In this document: piece by piece, positions 63,506-64,000 of the stretch
Position numbering within the stretch: the stretch's first letter is position 1
Layout: every line of letters starts with the position of its first letter
Origin: Pseudomonas putida
GTDB taxonomy: Bacteria; Pseudomonadota; Gammaproteobacteria; Pseudomonadales; Pseudomonadaceae
Reading direction: 5' to 3'
Assembly (NCBI GenBank): GCA_029953615.1
Contig: CP124529.1
Location: 3,720,501-3,784,500, forward strand
DNA length: 64,000 nucleotides
Notes under the pieces: model-generated
Database searches by the model: none
Told to the model about the DNA's origin: nothing
The model's input: the letters and a program-made list of their open reading frames with translations, nothing else
Position numbers and translations under genes: made by a program

Positions 63506-63611
63506 GGGGCTGCTTTGCAGCCCTTCGCGGGCACGCCCGCTCCCACAGTGACAGCGTGATGTCGAACTCTGTGGGAGCGGGCGTGCCCGCGAAGGGCCGC
63601 ACAGCGGCCCC
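63506..63611. repeat. REP pair, type A
   Basis: Inverted pair of type A units, enclosed by GGGGCTGCTTTGCAGCCC and GGGCCGCACAGCGGCCCC, between pheA and tyrA. Confidence 0.9.
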
Positions 63612-63657
63612 AATGGGCCTCGCAGGCTGTCTAGATTTCTGAACAGGGTTCGCACCA

Positions 63658-64000
63658 GTGGTAAAAGCAGTAACAACCAAACCCGCGCCAATCATCAACC
63701 GCCTGGTCGTAGTCGGCCTCGGCCTGATCGGTGGCTCGTTCGCCAAGGGCCTGCGTGAAAGCGGCCTGTGCCGCGAAGTGGTCGGTGTCGACCTGGACGC
63801 CCCCTCGCGCAAGCAGGCCGTGGCCCTGGGCGTGGTCGATCGCTGCGAAGAAGATCTTGCCGCCGCCTGTGTCGGTGCCGATGTCATCCAGTTGGCCGTG
63901 CCGATCCTGGCCATGGAAAAAGTGCTGGCCCGCCTGGCCGGGCTCGACCTCGGTACTGCCATCATTACCGACGTCGGCAGTGCCAAGGGCAACGTCGTCC
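63658..64000 (+). CDS. tyrA: Prephenate dehydrogenase TyrA (start of a gene cut by the window edge)
   Basis: First 114 codons of a prephenate/arogenate dehydrogenase of tyrosine biosynthesis. The Rossmann motif RLVVVGLGLIGGSFAKGL (GxGxxG) begins at about residue 15, and DVIQLAVPILAMEKVL follows. The start is GTG 63658. In Pseudomonas this gene is often fused to aroA (EPSP synthase); whether this one is cannot be seen because it runs off the right edge. Confidence 0.92.
   Translation, partial: MVKAVTTKPAPIINRLVVVGLGLIGGSFAKGLRESGLCREVVGVDLDAPSRKQAVALGVVDRCEEDLAAACVGADVIQLAVPILAMEKVLARLAGLDLGTAIITDVGSAKGNVV

Overview
This 64 kb window is chromosomal DNA of a Pseudomonas of the P. putida group. 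The evidence is the high-GC coding style, the gene order gyrA-serC-pheA-tyrA, minCDE, ubiG-mupP-yciK and the NAGGN trio, the presence of undA and rsmI, and about 25 copies of the roughly 35-base REP palindromes typical of P. putida. It is mostly core genome. The only clear mobile element is one IS3-family insertion sequence. I see no prophage, CRISPR array, rRNA or intact tRNA.

Layout. 1-4.8 kb: end of the nitrite reductase operon (nirBD), a PcaQ-like LysR regulator, an FKBP lipoprotein, a DUF1232 membrane protein behind a perfect inverted pair of DnaA-box sequences, and an uncharacterised XRE/unknown two-gene cassette with two palindromes at its promoter. 5-8.3 kb: tail-specific protease Prc and a quinone oxidoreductase. 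8.4-14.7 kb: a GntR-controlled ABC importer packaged with an alkaline-phosphatase-superfamily hydrolase and a HAD phosphatase; this is the least understood system here. 14.8-21.4 kb: an MscS-type channel, aminopeptidase ApeB, rluA and minCDE. 21.6-28.3 kb: envelope genes (LpxL, patatin, MlaA with an overlapping hydrolase, a GH17 glucan enzyme). 28.5-34.8 kb: an orphan betaine-binding protein, the IS element, yjcH-actP, an SDR, rsmI and a UPF0270 gene. 34.9-39.7 kb: the N-acetylglutaminylglutamine amide osmolyte operon. 40-50.9 kb: mnmC, polyphosphate:AMP phosphotransferase, a DMT permease, fumC, bolA, trhO, a DsbA-like protein and an ABC exporter. 51-54.4 kb: an RbdA-like GGDEF/EAL protein followed by undA, the 1-undecene-forming oxidase. 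54.5-64 kb: yciK, mupP, ubiG, mtnA, gyrA, serC, pheA and the start of tyrA.

How the genes fit together. Several loci serve osmotic and envelope adaptation: NAGGN synthesis, betaine binding, an MscS channel, a glucan enzyme, LpxL, MlaA and Prc. The phosphodiesterase/HAD/ABC/GntR cluster looks like a regulated scavenging system for an organophosphorus compound. RsmI and the GGDEF/EAL protein tie the region to biofilm control.

Sequence quality caution. Four reading frames (minD, rluA, trhO and the IS transposase orfB) each carry one extra base in an otherwise complete gene, and one REP copy has an extra G. Broken minD and three other +1 insertions in 64 kb suggest sequencing or assembly errors rather than real pseudogenes.
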